A DNA stretch of 64,000 bases from Crocinitomicaceae bacterium (lineage in GTDB: Bacteria > Bacteroidota > Bacteroidia > Flavobacteriales_D > Crocinitomicaceae): contig JAQVCM010000015.1 in assembly GCA_028689775.1 (NCBI GenBank), forward strand, positions 29,301-93,300, written 5' to 3'. The translations under genes were made by a program, and so were the position numbers. Below the pieces are notes generated by a model that ran no database searches, was not told where the DNA came from, and saw nothing but the letters and a program-made list of their open reading frames with translations. Below are positions 54,200-64,000 of the stretch, one piece after another. Each line of letters starts with the position of its first letter. Position 1 is the first letter of the stretch.

Positions 54200-54491
54200 A
54201 ATTATTCTGGATTTAACAAAAGAATTAAGGTTTTTTTTAAATTTATTTGCAAAATTCACAAACAAGCAGTCGATCAAAAAACGGAACATTTTGTGTACAC
54301 GCCATTTTAATATGTATGATTACAAACAAGTCAACTATTTGATTTATAATATATAATAAAATAAATGAGTGAAAATTACATTACGTTAATGCGCTAAAAT
54401 TACCAAGTCTAGGCTTTATAAATACCAAGATTAAAGAATGCACTATCAGTACATTTGCAGTGTAATAATTATCCATCAAAAAAAATAAATT
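54200..54491. promoter_or_regulatory. Intergenic region with -7 element before the lipoprotein gene
   Basis: AT-rich spacer between divergent padR and the 54492 gene. TACATTTG at 54450-54457 fits TAnnTTTG and ends 34 nt before the ATG. No other signal recognised. Confidence 0.4.
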
Positions 54492-54977
54492 ATGAAAAAA
54501 ACATTATTTTTAGTTTCGGCACTTGCTTTAGGTGTTCTTTTACCTTCATGTTCAGCAATTAAATCAGGTACAAATAAAAGTGTAAATGCAAATTTTTCAC
54601 CAGTTGCATCACAACCTAGATACGTTCTTTATGACGTAGATTTTAGCACTAAAATATCTGGAACTGCATATGGTAAAACAAAAGCTACTGATTTAGTTGC
54701 AAGAAATGCTTTAATTGAACAAGCAACAGTGCATGCGATTGACAATAGTAAAAGTGACTTTATTTTTGAACCATCTGTTGCAGTTGAGATAAAACGTAGA
54801 AATGTAACAGTTGTCGTTTCTGGATACGCTGGAAAATTTACAGGTTTCAAAGATGTTGACGTACAAGATTCTATTGCCTTTAGTAATTACCTATATCTTT
54901 CTAACAAGAAAAGTACGGCAGAACAAGGTAAAGGTGCAGCAATTAAATCGAAATTCGGAAAAAGAAAGAATAACTAG
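54492..54977 (+). CDS. Putative lipoprotein of unknown function
   Basis: 161 residues; MKKTLFLVSALALGVLLPSC is a lipoprotein signal with lipobox LPSC. The rest is a beta-rich domain (KATDLVARNALIEQATVHAIDN, then FEPSVAVEIKRRNVTVVVSGYAGKF) with a basic C-terminus. I do not know the family. Single-gene unit ending at a strong terminator. Confidence 0.65.
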   Translation: MKKTLFLVSALALGVLLPSCSAIKSGTNKSVNANFSPVASQPRYVLYDVDFSTKISGTAYGKTKATDLVARNALIEQATVHAIDNSKSDFIFEPSVAVEIKRRNVTVVVSGYAGKFTGFKDVDVQDSIAFSNYLYLSNKKSTAEQGKGAAIKSKFGKRKNN

Positions 54978-54993
54978 TTGAATTCGTTAAAAC

Positions 54994-55037
54994 AAAAAAA
55001 GAGCCTTCTTGGAATTTACCAGGAAGGCTCTTTTTTT
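54994..55037 (+). terminator. Terminator of the lipoprotein gene
   Basis: AAAAAAAGAGCCTTC (54994-55008) and GAAGGCTCTTTTTTT (55023-55037) are perfect 15-bp arms with a 14-nt loop. Confidence 0.9.
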
Positions 55038-55359
55038 GTCCTATAATTTATCAGTTCTGATACAAATACGCTTGTTTGAATCTATTTGTTACGAAAGAGC
55101 GCTTTAAGCGGTCGTACTTATCAACCTTTCAAGTTCCTTAACTCAGGATAGGAATGAACGTTACCCGAAACTCTTTGCTTATTCAAGCGATTAGGGGAAT
55201 TGCGAATCATAAAAAATTTATCTACCAATTGGAAGCTGAAAAGCAAATTCGAATAAGAACGTATCTACCTGGATGACGATAAACGAAATAGTTATCGTTT
55301 GATATGCACGAATCTTCTCAATTGAAATCAGAAAGAACAAGAAAAATGATTCACAAAAA
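55038..55359. other. Non-coding stretch without recognised features
   Basis: A 40-codon plus-strand ORF (55154-55276, MNVTRNSLLIQAIRGIANHK) has protein-like composition but no promoter or conservation I can claim. The following 83-codon ORF (55304-55555) overlaps the TPR gene terminator and gene and is a shadow. Nothing else seen. Confidence 0.25.
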
Positions 55360-55387
55360 AAAGCCACCCGAATTAACGGATGGCTTT
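55360..55387 (-). terminator. Terminator of the TPR gene
   Basis: AAAGCCACCCG (55360-55370) pairs with CGGATGGCTTT (55377-55387), one G-U pair, 6-nt loop; on the minus strand it leads into a T-run after the stop at 55407. Confidence 0.8.
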
Positions 55388-55406
55388 CTAAGGTGTTTAT
55401 TAAATT

Positions 55407-56618
55407 CTACAAAGCGTCTGCGCGCTTTTTGTATTCAGCTGATTTCTCAGGATTTTTCAAACTTCTATGCAATTGAGATAAAATCATCAATACTTGTTTG
55501 TCCTTTGGATTTAACTCGATGTATTTCTCCAAATAAGGAACTGCTTTCTTATTGATTTCGTCTGCAGCTTTTAACATCACATCGTATTTCGGATCTCCGT
55601 TTTTCAACTGACTTGCTTCTTGTTTCATGTTGGAAGCATTTCCAGTGTACATTGCACCTAATTGGTATAATGCGTCTGAATAATTTGGATCAATTTCCAA
55701 AGCTTTCAAGAGAGCAGCTTCTGCTTTTTTGTCTTCTTTCAATTCGAAATAGATTGTTCCAATGGTCATGTACAATTGCTTGTTTGTTGGATCAGCTTCA
55801 ATTGCAGCATTTAAACTTGCTTCAGCAGCAGCGTTGTCACCAGCTTCTAGATTCATATTTACCAATTCAAACAAAATATCTTTGTTGTTCGGATATTTCT
55901 TCTGACCAGCAGTGATGATTGCTTTCGCTTCGTCTAAACGCTTATCTTTTCGCAATGCACTCGATGCAATTGCGTAGATAGTAGGAGCACGGTATCCAAT
56001 TTCAGCTGCTTGTTTGTAGCGATCTGCTGCCGTTTTGGTATCGCCAGCTCTATCTGCACTCAATCCTGAATTGAATAATGAAATACTATCCATTTCTCCA
56101 ATTGCATCTGATAATTTTACTTGAAATTCGTAAATTTCACCTGCTTCCTTGAATTGGTCTGTTTTGTAAAGTGTATCCGCTGCTTTGGCTAAAATGAATT
56201 TTTTACCAAAGATAGAAGTACGAATGTCGCTTTTGAATTTTTTATCTTCAAATGCTTTTTTGTAGCTTGCCAAACCTTCTGCTATCAATTGATCAGCATT
56301 TTCTTTTTGATACACGCTGTCATCAGCAGTAACTAAAAGCAAGCCCGTGTATATTTCACCTTTGTAGAAAAGTGTTTTCGGACTGTTTTTCGTTGTTTCA
56401 TTTTCAGCTGCTAGATCGATGTAAGATTTCGCTTTCAACAAGATTTTTTTCGCTTCATCCGTTTTGTCTTCTCCAGTTGTCATCATGGTTCTAAAAACAC
56501 CTTCATATTTCTTATATTCAAGTGCAGCAGATGTTTCATTCAATTTTTGAGAAAAAGAGTTGAATCCAAACAGGATACTCGTCGCAATTAAAGAAGTTTT
56601 AATTATTTTATTTTTCAT
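55407..56618 (-). CDS. Secreted tetratricopeptide-repeat protein
   Basis: 403 residues with signal peptide MKNKIIKTSLIATSILFGFN. TPR motifs are clear in the second half, for example LYMTIGTIYFELKEDKKAEAALLKALEIDPN and YSDALYQLGAMYTGNA, with earlier degenerate repeats. It probably forms a periplasmic or outer-membrane scaffold. It lies 32 bp downstream of gyrA; an unrelated cellular role. Confidence 0.75.
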   Translation of the reverse strand: MKNKIIKTSLIATSILFGFNSFSQKLNETSAALEYKKYEGVFRTMMTTGEDKTDEAKKILLKAKSYIDLAAENETTKNSPKTLFYKGEIYTGLLLVTADDSVYQKENADQLIAEGLASYKKAFEDKKFKSDIRTSIFGKKFILAKAADTLYKTDQFKEAGEIYEFQVKLSDAIGEMDSISLFNSGLSADRAGDTKTAADRYKQAAEIGYRAPTIYAIASSALRKDKRLDEAKAIITAGQKKYPNNKDILFELVNMNLEAGDNAAAEASLNAAIEADPTNKQLYMTIGTIYFELKEDKKAEAALLKALEIDPNYSDALYQLGAMYTGNASNMKQEASQLKNGDPKYDVMLKAADEINKKAVPYLEKYIELNPKDKQVLMILSQLHRSLKNPEKSAEYKKRADAL

Positions 56619-56650
56619 TTCGTTTTGTTTAATATTTGCAAAGATTGATA

Positions 56651-59260
56651 TTAGATCTCTTCATCGACATCATCTTCATTGACGTCATCTTCACTTTCAA
56701 TATTTGTGCCATCTTCGTCTTCATCTGTTTCTGTTGCCTCATCAACGATATCTCCTTCGATAATTTCTCCGTCGATATCTTCAACAACTTCTTCATCTTC
56801 ATCACGTGGAACGTTTGCTACCGCAGCAATTGCCGCTGTACCTTTTAAGTTGATTAAACGAACTCCTTGCGCAGCTCTTCCCATCACACGAATTACATCC
56901 ATGTGCATGCGAATCGTAATACCTGCTTTGGTAATGATCATCAAATCGTCGTCATCAGATACTGATTTAATAGCCATCAAATCACCTGTTTTTTCCGTAA
57001 TGTTTAATGTTTTTACACCTTTTCCACCACGGTTCGTGATTCTGTAAACTGGTTCTCCATCTTCTGGATCGTTTAAGAACGAACGTTTTCCGTAACCTTT
57101 TTCAGAAACTACCAGTACCGTTTCTGCAGAAGGATCTTTGATACAAACCATTCCTACAACAGCATCGCCTTCTTTCGTCATGTTTACTCCACGAACACCA
57201 GAAGCATTTCTTCCCATTGGACGAACTTTCTCTTCGTTAAAGCGGATTGCTCGACCAGATTTAGTTGCCAATACGATTTCATCTGTACCGTTTGTTAATC
57301 TTGCTTCAAGCAATTGATCTCCTTCCCGGATAGTTATGGCGTTAATTCCATTGATACGTGGACGAGAGTATGCTGCTAACGAAGTTTTCTTGATAATTCC
57401 TTCACGAGTACACATGATGATGAAATTATTCTCAACGTATTCCTTATCGGTCAAGTCTTGAACTTTCACATACGCTTTCACGTTATCATCTTGTTCAATG
57501 TTCAACAAGTTTTGAATTGCTCTTCCTTTCGCAAGTTTATTTCCTTCCGGAATTTCGAATACACGAATCCAGAAACATCTACCTTTCTCCGTAAAGATCA
57601 ATAAATAGTTGTGGTTTGTTGCGACGAATAAATGTTCCAGGAAGTCCTTGTCACGAGTAGTTGAACCTTTCGATCCCATTCCGCCACGGTTTTGAACTTT
57701 GTATTCATTTAAACTGGTACGTTTGATATATCCAGCGTGCGAAATTGTAATAATTACCTCTTCATCCGGAATCAAATCTTCCATTCTCATTTCATTTGCA
57801 GAATATTGAATGATGGATCTTCTTTCGTCACCGTATTTTTCTTTTACAAAAATCAACTCATCTTTAATGATTTGTTTTCTACGATCTTGATTTTCTAAGA
57901 TTTCTTTCAAGTCAGCAATTAAAGCAACTAAATCAGCGTATTCAGCACGTAATTTATCTTGTTCAAGTCCTGTCAATTGTCTCAGACGCATGTCTACAAT
58001 TGCTCTTGATTGAATATCGCTTAAATCGAAACGGGCAATCAATGAATTTCTTGCTTCGTCTGGACTTTTAGATTTCTTGATGATTTCAATTACTTCGTCG
58101 ATGTTGTCAGAAGCAATAATTAAACCCTCTAAGATGTGTGCTCTTTCTTCGGCTTTTCTCAGGTCAAATTTCGTTCTGCGAATCACCACTTCATGTCTGA
58201 ATTGAATGAAATGATGAATCATATCTTTTAAATTCAACATTTCTGGACGACCGTCAACTAAAGCAATGTTGTTTACTGAAAATGAAGTTTGTAATGCTGT
58301 AAACTTATATAGTTTATTTAACACTACATTGGAGATTGCATCTCTTTTTAATTCATAAACGATACGCATTCCATTTCGGTCAGATTCATCTCTGATGTCT
58401 GAAATACCATCAATCTTTTTATCGTTAACTAAGTCAGCTGTTTTCTTAATTAAGTCAGACTTATTAACTTGGTATGGAATCTCCGTAACAATGATTTGTT
58501 CTCTACCATTGTTTTCTTCGATCTCTGCTTTCGCACGAATTACGATTCTTCCGCGTCCTGTTAATAACGCTTCGCGAACACCTTCGTAACCATATATAAT
58601 ACCACCAGTAGGAAAATCAGGAGCTTTTACAAACTCAATCAATTCTTCACCCGTAATTTCTTCGTTTTCCACATACGCAATACAACCGTCAATCACTTCC
58701 GTTAAGTTGTGTGGCGCCATGTTTGTTGCCATACCAACAGCAATTCCAGAAGCACCATTGATTAATAGGTTCGGAATTTTGGTTGGCATCACCGTTGGCT
58801 CCGTCAAACTATCATCGAAGTTTGGTTTAAAATCAACCGTTTCTTTGTCTAAGTCTTCCAACATTTCTTCGGAAATCTTTTTCAAACGAGCCTCGGTATA
58901 ACGCATTGCTGCAGGACTATCGCCATCTACAGAACCAAAGTTTCCTTGACCATCTACCAAAGGGTATCTCAAAGACCAAGGTTGCGCCATTCTGACCATG
59001 GTGTCGTACACGGAAGAATCTCCGTGTGGGTGATATTTACCCATTACTTCACCAACAATTCTTGCTGATTTCTTGTGAGCTCTGTTTGAAAAAACTCCTA
59101 AATCTTGCATTCCATATAATACACGTCTATGAACTGGTTTAAAACCGTCACGAACATCTGGCAAAGCCCTTGAAACAATCACCGACATCGAATAATCGAT
59201 GTACGCAGTTTTCATTTCAGTATCAATGTTAATCTGTATTATCCTTTCTCCATCTGCCAT
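56651..59260 (-). CDS. gyrA: DNA gyrase subunit A
   Basis: 869 residues; makes the double-strand break for negative supercoiling. Catalytic Tyr121 in MRYTEARL, quinolone-determining region [17 protein letters not shown] with the wild-type-like Ser82 and Asp86, the GyrA-box [10 protein letters not shown] region, and six C-terminal blades ending in an acidic tail (about 70 residues rich in Glu/Asp). gyrB is not in the window. Confidence 0.97.
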   Translation of the reverse strand: MADGERIIQINIDTEMKTAYIDYSMSVIVSRALPDVRDGFKPVHRRVLYGMQDLGVFSNRAHKKSARIVGEVMGKYHPHGDSSVYDTMVRMAQPWSLRYPLVDGQGNFGSVDGDSPAAMRYTEARLKKISEEMLEDLDKETVDFKPNFDDSLTEPTVMPTKIPNLLINGASGIAVGMATNMAPHNLTEVIDGCIAYVENEEITGEELIEFVKAPDFPTGGIIYGYEGVREALLTGRGRIVIRAKAEIEENNGREQIIVTEIPYQVNKSDLIKKTADLVNDKKIDGISDIRDESDRNGMRIVYELKRDAISNVVLNKLYKFTALQTSFSVNNIALVDGRPEMLNLKDMIHHFIQFRHEVVIRRTKFDLRKAEERAHILEGLIIASDNIDEVIEIIKKSKSPDEARNSLIARFDLSDIQSRAIVDMRLRQLTGLEQDKLRAEYADLVALIADLKEILENQDRRKQIIKDELIFVKEKYGDERRSIIQYSANEMRMEDLIPDEEVIITISHAGYIKRTSLNEYKVQNRGGMGSKGSTTRDKDFLEHLFVATNHNYLLIFTEKGRCFWIRVFEIPEGNKLAKGRAIQNLLNIEQDDNVKAYVKVQDLTDKEYVENNFIIMCTREGIIKKTSLAAYSRPRINGINAITIREGDQLLEARLTNGTDEIVLATKSGRAIRFNEEKVRPMGRNASGVRGVNMTKEGDAVVGMVCIKDPSAETVLVVSEKGYGKRSFLNDPEDGEPVYRITNRGGKGVKTLNITEKTGDLMAIKSVSDDDDLMIITKAGITIRMHMDVIRVMGRAAQGVRLINLKGTAAIAAVANVPRDEDEEVVEDIDGEIIEGDIVDEATETDEDEDGTNIESEDDVNEDDVDEEI

Positions 59261-59421
59261 GTTGTCACTTATTTATTATTTTGCACAATATTAGTACGTT
59301 TAAAGCAAGTCCCGAAATTAGTTAATTTATCGCTACGATTAACGCTCGGTTTTTTTAAATTATAAACAAAAATGTGTGGAAAAATGGATTTTTAAACGAG
59401 TTATTAACAATTTAATGGATT

Positions 59422-59429
59422 TATATTTG
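59422..59429 (+). promoter_or_regulatory. -7 element of clpC
   Basis: TATATTTG fits TAnnTTTG and ends 46 nt before ATG 59476. It argues that the upstream TTG at 59452 is not the start. Confidence 0.45.
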
Positions 59430-59475
59430 TTATAAGTTTAAAAGTGTTATTTTGAGCACAGAATACAACAAAAAT

Positions 59476-62019
59476 ATGGAAGCAAAATTTTCGCCTAGAG
59501 TTAAAGATGTCATTAGCTACAGCAGAGAAGAGGCGCTGCGATTGGGAAATGATTTTATTGGGGTTGAACATCTTTTGCTTGGTTTGATACGGGAAGGTGA
59601 AGGAAAGGCAATTACCATTTTAAAAGAATTTAATTTGGACTTGATGCATATTCGCAAAGAAATTGAAACGGGTTTACTTAAATTCAAGGTTTCATTCAAT
59701 CAGGCGTCTGTAAACATTCCTCTTGTAAAACAAGCAGAAAAAGTATTAAAAATAATGTATTTAGAGGCCAAGGTTTTTAAAAGCTCTTTGATTGGTACAG
59801 AACATTTGTTGTTGTCGATCTTGAAAAGTACAGAAAGCATTGCATGTCAAACTCTAAATAAGTACGGAATTTTATATGAAAACGCGATGGAAGAATTAGA
59901 AAACATTAACAATGACATGGATACGCCTAGAGCAGAATTCCCTGGAAGTTCTTCTCCTTCAGATGATGATGGAGATGCTTTTGGCGCCTCTGCTCGTAAA
60001 CCAGTTGATTCAAAATCAAAAACTCCTGTATTGGATAATTTTGGAAGAGATTTGACTAAAATGGCGGAAGCTGGAAAGCTAGATCCAATTGTAGGACGTG
60101 AAAAAGAAATTGAACGAGTGAGTCAGATTCTTTCAAGAAGAAAGAAAAATAACCCGATTTTGATTGGTGAACCTGGTGTTGGTAAATCTGCCATTGCGGA
60201 AGGTCTAGCCTTGCGGATTGTGCAACGCAAAGTATCTCGCATTTTATTCAACAAACGAATTGTCTCTTTAGATTTAGCATCTTTAGTTGCTGGAACCAAG
60301 TATAGAGGTCAGTTTGAGGAAAGAATGAAAGCGGTGATGGCGGAAATTGAAAAAAATCCGGATGTGATTCTTTTCATTGATGAAATTCACACCATCATTG
60401 GCGCTGGAGGTGCAAGTGGTTCTCTCGATGCTTCCAACATGTTTAAACCTGCCTTGGCTCGCGGAGAAATGCAAGCAATTGGTGCAACAACTTTGGATGA
60501 ATATCGTCAGTACATTGAGAAAGATGGAGCTTTAGAGCGACGTTTTCAAAATGTATTGATTGAACCAACTTCAGTGGTTGAAACGATTCAGATTTTGAAC
60601 AACATCAAAGAGAAATACGAGGAACACCACATGGTGAAATTTACACCAGAAGCAATTGATGCGTGTGTAAAATTGACAGACCGTTACATCAGCGACAGGC
60701 ATTTACCGGATAAAGCAATTGATGCGATGGATGAAGTTGGTTCTCGCGTTCACATTACCAACATCAATGTTCCGAAAGAAATTTTGGAGATTGAAGCGCA
60801 ACTGGAAGAATTAAAAGAAAAGAAAACCGAAGTAATTAAAGCGCAACATTACGAAGATGCTGCTAAACTTCGTGATAGTGAACGTATTCTAACCGAACAA
60901 CTGGATGCGGAGAAGAAGAAATGGGAAGACGAAAGCAAAGTCAATCGCATTTTAGTTACTGAAGATGATGTTGCACACGTAGTTTCGATGATGTGCGGTA
61001 TTCCTGTGACTCGTATTGCTCAGAAAGAAAGCAATAAATTGGTCAACATGGCAGATGATTTGAACGGCAAAGTGATTGGCCAAGAAGAGGCTGTAACAAA
61101 AGTTGTTCGTGCAATTCAAAGAAACCGTGCTGGATTGAAAGATCCAAATAAACCAATCGGGTCGTTTTTCTTCCTAGGGCCAACTGGTGTTGGTAAAACT
61201 CAATTGGCGAAAGTTTTGGCAAAATATCTTTTTGATTCTGATGATTCGTTGATTCGCATTGACATGTCTGAATACATGGAGAAATTCTCAATCTCTCGAT
61301 TAGTTGGAGCGCCTCCAGGATACGTTGGATACGAAGAAGGTGGTCAATTGACGGAAAAAGTAAGAAGAAAACCATATTCAATCATTCTTTTAGATGAAAT
61401 TGAGAAAGCGCACCCAGATGTTTTCAACTTGTTGCTACAGGTTTTAGATGATGGACAATTGACAGATGGATTGGGTAGAAAAGTAGATTTTAAAAATACA
61501 ATTCTAATCATGACTTCTAACATTGGTGCTCGTCAATTAGCTGATTTCGGAACAGGTGTTGGATTTGGAACAAAAACCAAATTAGAACGCAGTGATGAAG
61601 ATGGAAAAGCAGTGATTCAAAGTGCCTTGAAAAAAGCATTCTCGCCAGAATTCTTAAACAGAATGGATGACATGATCATGTTTAAATCCTTGACACGTGA
61701 AGATATTCACAAAATCATTGATTTGGAATTGGCGAAATTATATGGCAGAATCAACGATTTAGGTTATGAAATCGAAATGACAGAAACTGCAAAAGATTTC
61801 ATCGTGGACAAAGGTTACGACGAGAAATTTGGAGCACGACCATTAAAAAGAGCGATTCAAAAGTACATTGAAGATCCGTTGGCAGAAGAAATCATCAAAT
61901 CTAATTTAATGGAAGGTGATAAAATCTCGATGGACATTGAGAAAGATTCTGAAATTTTGAAAGTAACTATTTCCAAAGGAAAAGTGAAATCGAAGAAAAA
62001 GAAAGAAGAAGATTTGTAA
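59476..62019 (+). CDS. clpC: ClpC-type AAA+ ATPase (Clp protease regulatory subunit)
   Basis: 847 residues from ATG 59476 ([20 protein letters not shown]); a TTG eight codons earlier exists. Two Clp-N repeats (about 1-150), Walker [14 protein letters not shown], a UVR motif ([12 protein letters not shown]), a second AAA domain with [13 protein letters not shown] and [14 protein letters not shown], and a basic C-terminal tail. Unfolds substrates for ClpP; clpP is not in the window. Ends at a strong terminator. Confidence 0.95.
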   Translation: MEAKFSPRVKDVISYSREEALRLGNDFIGVEHLLLGLIREGEGKAITILKEFNLDLMHIRKEIETGLLKFKVSFNQASVNIPLVKQAEKVLKIMYLEAKVFKSSLIGTEHLLLSILKSTESIACQTLNKYGILYENAMEELENINNDMDTPRAEFPGSSSPSDDDGDAFGASARKPVDSKSKTPVLDNFGRDLTKMAEAGKLDPIVGREKEIERVSQILSRRKKNNPILIGEPGVGKSAIAEGLALRIVQRKVSRILFNKRIVSLDLASLVAGTKYRGQFEERMKAVMAEIEKNPDVILFIDEIHTIIGAGGASGSLDASNMFKPALARGEMQAIGATTLDEYRQYIEKDGALERRFQNVLIEPTSVVETIQILNNIKEKYEEHHMVKFTPEAIDACVKLTDRYISDRHLPDKAIDAMDEVGSRVHITNINVPKEILEIEAQLEELKEKKTEVIKAQHYEDAAKLRDSERILTEQLDAEKKKWEDESKVNRILVTEDDVAHVVSMMCGIPVTRIAQKESNKLVNMADDLNGKVIGQEEAVTKVVRAIQRNRAGLKDPNKPIGSFFFLGPTGVGKTQLAKVLAKYLFDSDDSLIRIDMSEYMEKFSISRLVGAPPGYVGYEEGGQLTEKVRRKPYSIILLDEIEKAHPDVFNLLLQVLDDGQLTDGLGRKVDFKNTILIMTSNIGARQLADFGTGVGFGTKTKLERSDEDGKAVIQSALKKAFSPEFLNRMDDMIMFKSLTREDIHKIIDLELAKLYGRINDLGYEIEMTETAKDFIVDKGYDEKFGARPLKRAIQKYIEDPLAEEIIKSNLMEGDKISMDIEKDSEILKVTISKGKVKSKKKKEEDL

Positions 62020-62036
62020 AAGCAAATTTAAAGCAT

Positions 62037-62073
62037 AAAAAAAGAGGAAACGCTTGATGTTTCCTCTTTTTTT
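62037..62073 (+). terminator. Terminator of clpC
   Basis: AAAAAAAGAGGAAAC (62037-62051) and GTTTCCTCTTTTTTT (62059-62073), 15-bp arms around a 7-nt loop. It also serves the convergent stomatin-like gene. Confidence 0.9.
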
Positions 62074-62104
62074 TGTGTCTTTTTTTCTGAGATTTAATCC
62101 AAAA

Positions 62105-63031
62105 TTAATCGATGTCTTTCGCTAATTTATTCCCTACAAATGTTCCGGTAGCCATTTGCTGTTGGAAGTCTTTAATAGCTCCTGGAGAGTGAGGAAGTAG
62201 GATGGAAGAGTTCTTAGAATTTGCTCCGATGTTGTTAATTGTATCAAAATACTGCGTCATCAATACAAACTGCATCACTTCGTCGTGCGTTACTTCTTTC
62301 AATGAATCTTGAAAATCTACAACGGATTCTTTAAAACCGCGAACAATTTCCAATCGTTGACGAGCGATACCTTCACCAGATAATCTTTTAGATTCTGCTT
62401 CTGCTTCCGCCTCTTTGATAATCTTGATTTTCTTTCCTTCTGCTTCTTCTAAAGCCGCTTCACGGTCTCTTTTTGCAGCGTTAATTCTGTTCATCGATTC
62501 TTTCACTTTCGAGTCTGGATCGATGTCTGTCAAAAGAGTTTTGATGATTTCATAACCGTAATCGTCCATGATCTCAGCAATGTTCTGACGAACTGCAGTT
62601 GCAATATCATCTTTCTTCGAGAAAACATCATCCAATTCTAATTTTGGAACTTCAGCTCTCACAATGTCAAATACATACGAAGAGATTTGTCCTCTTGGGT
62701 TGTCTAACGAGTAATACGCGTCTTTTACTTTGTTCCGGATTACTTTGTACTGAGCAGATACTTTGATGTTCACGAACACGTTATCTTTCGTTTTTGTTTC
62801 TACCGTAACGTCCAACTGGGAAACTCTTAAGTTTTGAACAGAAGCCTTGCGGTCGATGAATGGAATTAAAAAGCTAATTCCGGAGATGGCAACGCGGTGA
62901 AATTTCCCTAATCGCTCAATTACGACAGCTGTTTGTTCTGTAACGATTACCACACTTTTGAAAAGGAGTAATAAAATCAATACCCCAATGACTACGGGTA
63001 GAAATAAGTTTAATTCTGAAGCTTCTTGCAT
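62105..63031 (-). CDS. SPFH/Band 7 (stomatin-like, QmcA-type) membrane protein
   Basis: 308 residues: one N-terminal membrane helix (LFLPVVIGVLILLLLFKSVV), an SPFH domain (VVIERLGKFHRVAISGISFLIPFIDR ... NINIKVSAQYKV-like segment), then a coiled coil (REAALEEAEGKKIKIIKEAEAEAES). Oligomeric membrane scaffold; QmcA-like proteins often pair with NfeD, but no intact NfeD gene is seen. Transcribed towards clpC. Confidence 0.9.
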   Translation of the reverse strand: MQEASELNLFLPVVIGVLILLLLFKSVVIVTEQTAVVIERLGKFHRVAISGISFLIPFIDRKASVQNLRVSQLDVTVETKTKDNVFVNIKVSAQYKVIRNKVKDAYYSLDNPRGQISSYVFDIVRAEVPKLELDDVFSKKDDIATAVRQNIAEIMDDYGYEIIKTLLTDIDPDSKVKESMNRINAAKRDREAALEEAEGKKIKIIKEAEAEAESKRLSGEGIARQRLEIVRGFKESVVDFQDSLKEVTHDEVMQFVLMTQYFDTINNIGANSKNSSILLPHSPGAIKDFQQQMATGTFVGNKLAKDID

Positions 63032-63327
63032 AATTTTAATTATTTATTTGTCTAAAAATAATACTATTAATTGGATTCCGAATCTCTAATGATTGGAAAA
63101 CCTTCTCCTACATTTTGGAATGGACTACCGTATGCATTATTTTTTGTTTTAGATTGAATTTAAAAACTCAAAGTAAAATCGTTTTATGACTAAACAGATT
63201 CAACCACATTTATTTTTGATGAAGAATATTTTATCCTTTCTAAAGTGCTTAAAATCACAATAAATGTCAAAATTTTATTGCGTCAATTATTGAATTTCTA
63301 GCGTTAATATATGGGTCTTCTTGTATG
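63032..63327. other. Intergenic region with a possible gene remnant
   Basis: On the minus strand 63067-63159 stays open for about 30 codons without a start and reads ...NNAYGSPFQNVGEGFPIIRDSESN before a stop, which looks like a protein C-terminus. No upstream part in frame; perhaps a remnant. Otherwise AT-rich with nothing else recognised. Confidence 0.3.
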
Positions 63328-63335
63328 TAAATTTG
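63328..63335 (+). promoter_or_regulatory. -7 element of the 63361 gene
   Basis: TAAATTTG fits TAnnTTTG and ends 25 nt before the ATG. Confidence 0.45.
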
Positions 63336-63360
63336 TAGTATAACTTTAAAAACAAATCGT

Positions 63361-63762
63361 ATGAAAAATCAAGAAAAAGATCAAAATCAAACTGATCGCA
63401 ATCCGAAAAATGAAAGTGAAAGAAATCAAAACCAAGATTTCCAAAACAGAACGCAGCCTACCAATAGCTACGACAAAAAAGATCAAGAGCGTGAGGAACG
63501 AAATCAAAATCCAGAAGCTCGAATGCCACAAGGTAATAATCCCCAAGCCAACAGTGGAAATCAGGAAGAAACACACAGACAACAAGAAAATCTTCAGAGA
63601 GCAGAGCAAAACAATCCGGATGATTTGACGAAAAAACAAAAACCTGATGTTCCAACAGGTAAAGCAGATCACACCTACGGAAATGAAAAAACAAATACTC
63701 CTGGTAATCAAGAAAGTCCGACATCAAAGTATGATGAGCATAAAAAACCGACAGATAAATAG
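63361..63762 (+). CDS. Highly hydrophilic low-complexity protein
   Basis: 133 residues made almost wholly of Asn, Gln, Glu, Lys, Asp, Arg, Pro and Thr; no hydrophobic core, no signal peptide, Cys or Trp. Sequence motifs such as NQNPEARMPQGNNPQA suggest an intrinsically disordered, hydrophilin-like protein, perhaps protecting against desiccation or osmotic stress; this is a guess by composition. It has its own -7 box and terminator, so it is a real expressed unit in my view. A minus ORF across it is its shadow. Confidence 0.55.
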   Translation: MKNQEKDQNQTDRNPKNESERNQNQDFQNRTQPTNSYDKKDQEREERNQNPEARMPQGNNPQANSGNQEETHRQQENLQRAEQNNPDDLTKKQKPDVPTGKADHTYGNEKTNTPGNQESPTSKYDEHKKPTDK

Positions 63763-63835
63763 ATGATTTCTAGTTCAAAGTCTATTTTTAAATCCTTTTG
63801 TAGGATGAACAAGCACAGTTTTTTTGTGAAGTTCG

Positions 63836-63865
63836 AATAAACCCTTTCATGTGAGAGGGTTTATT
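63836..63865 (+). terminator. Terminator after the 63361 gene
   Basis: AATAAACCCT (63836-63845) and AGGGTTTATT (63856-63865) around a 10-nt loop, followed by a T-run. Confidence 0.75.
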
Positions 63866-63894
63866 TTTTTAATCCGAGTATGTTCATTAAACTG

Positions 63895-63938
63895 TGTCAA
63901 AATTTTATTTTTTCAAGAAAAAGGAGTAAATTTTGACA
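63895..63938. repeat. Inverted repeat, probable left end of an insertion sequence
   Basis: TGTCAAAATTTTA (63895-63907) and TAAATTTTGACA (63927-63938) form an imperfect inverted pair just before an ORF that runs off the right edge. It resembles a terminal repeat of an IS, but only one end is visible. Confidence 0.4.
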
Positions 63939-63941
63939 ATT

Positions 63942-64000
63942 ATGAAAGAAAAATTCGATTTTGAACAATTTTCCAAAGACCTGGTAGACAGTGTCAAAAA
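63942..64000 (+). CDS. Start of an ORF running off the right edge, possibly a transposase
   Basis: ATG at 63942 then KEKFDFEQFSKDLVDSVK up to the window end. The charged, Phe-rich start and the inverted repeat just upstream are consistent with an IS256-type transposase N-terminus, though nineteen residues are too few to decide. Partial. Confidence 0.35.
   Translation, partial: MKEKFDFEQFSKDLVDSVK

Noticed and set aside
55304..55555. 83-residue plus-strand ORF
   Set aside because: Runs through the TPR terminator hairpin and opposite the TPR coding region; no coding signal.
56679..57047. 122-residue Ser-rich ORF opposite gyrA
   Set aside because: It is the antisense of the acidic GyrA tail, whose GAA/GAT codons read as Ser/Thr on the other strand.
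63346..63711. Hydrophobic minus-strand ORF (121 aa)
   Set aside because: Antisense image of the hydrophilic low-complexity gene; apparent hydrophobicity follows from complementing polar codons.
1..64000. tRNA, rRNA, CRISPR
   Set aside because: Scanned intergenic regions for cloverleaf T-loop pattern GTTCGAATCC, 16S/23S signatures and regularly spaced direct repeats; none found. A tool run could still change this.

Overview
The window is AT-rich chromosomal DNA of a Bacteroidota bacterium, most likely order Flavobacteriales (a Fluviicola/Crocinitomicaceae-like genome is my best guess). Reasons: many starts preceded by the Bacteroidota -7 element TAnnTTTG and no obvious Shine-Dalgarno motifs; a short RpoD of about 288 residues; a type IX secretion (T9SS) C-terminal sorting domain; Bacteroidota-type families (DUF3822, DUF5606, DUF5683, WbqC, fused alpha/beta 2-oxoacid dehydrogenase E1, DUF5684-LepB fusion); and the parA-parB-DUF5683-dapB-lepB-wbqC gene order. 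I saw no tRNA, rRNA, CRISPR array or prophage.

Layout. 1-4800: plsC (runs off the left edge; frameshifted at a homopolymer), recR, a membrane protein, lhgO, a patch of REP-like palindromes, and an alpha/beta hydrolase. 4877-10168: a compact five-gene co-directional block: ribulose-phosphate-epimerase-like barrel fused to CBS domains, a type I-beta DAHP synthase with an atypical pocket segment, a KdsC-like phosphatase with an N-terminal extension, a saccharopine/alanine-dehydrogenase-like enzyme and a UMF1-type MFS transporter. 10169-10631: a MITE-like element with a 52-bp perfect palindrome. 10632-15597: small secreted/membrane proteins and the minus-strand DUF3822-rsmD-coaD-thioredoxin-fold block. 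16019-23135: three secreted proteins with look-alike signal peptides, then a T9SS-type subtilase.

23186-34695: housekeeping and mixed genes (DUF5606, M3 peptidase, smpB, membrane DnaJ, menE, thioredoxin, hydrolase, fused E1, a 58-residue small ORF, an XRE regulator with candidate operators, mnmA). 35271-42946: murQ and the conserved chromosome-partition/signal-peptidase cluster. 43118-51283: ferredoxin, long-form GAPDH, rpoD, HtrA protease, carbonic anhydrase plus SulP transporter. 51343-59260: a small membrane-anchored protein, a T9SS-cargo remnant, padR-pspC, a lipoprotein, a TPR protein, gyrA. 59476-64000: clpC, a stomatin-like protein, a very hydrophilic low-complexity protein, and at the right edge what looks like the left end of an insertion sequence.

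Most of the window is ordinary core genome. The best candidates for something undescribed are (i) the 4877-10168 operon, which looks like an alternative 3-deoxy-ulosonate (DAHP/KDO-like) pathway with CBS-gated epimerase; (ii) the stand-alone duplicated subtilase-propeptide-like protein near a T9SS subtilase; and (iii) the palindromic mobile element at 10184-10474. All three are inferences from sequence reading without database searches.
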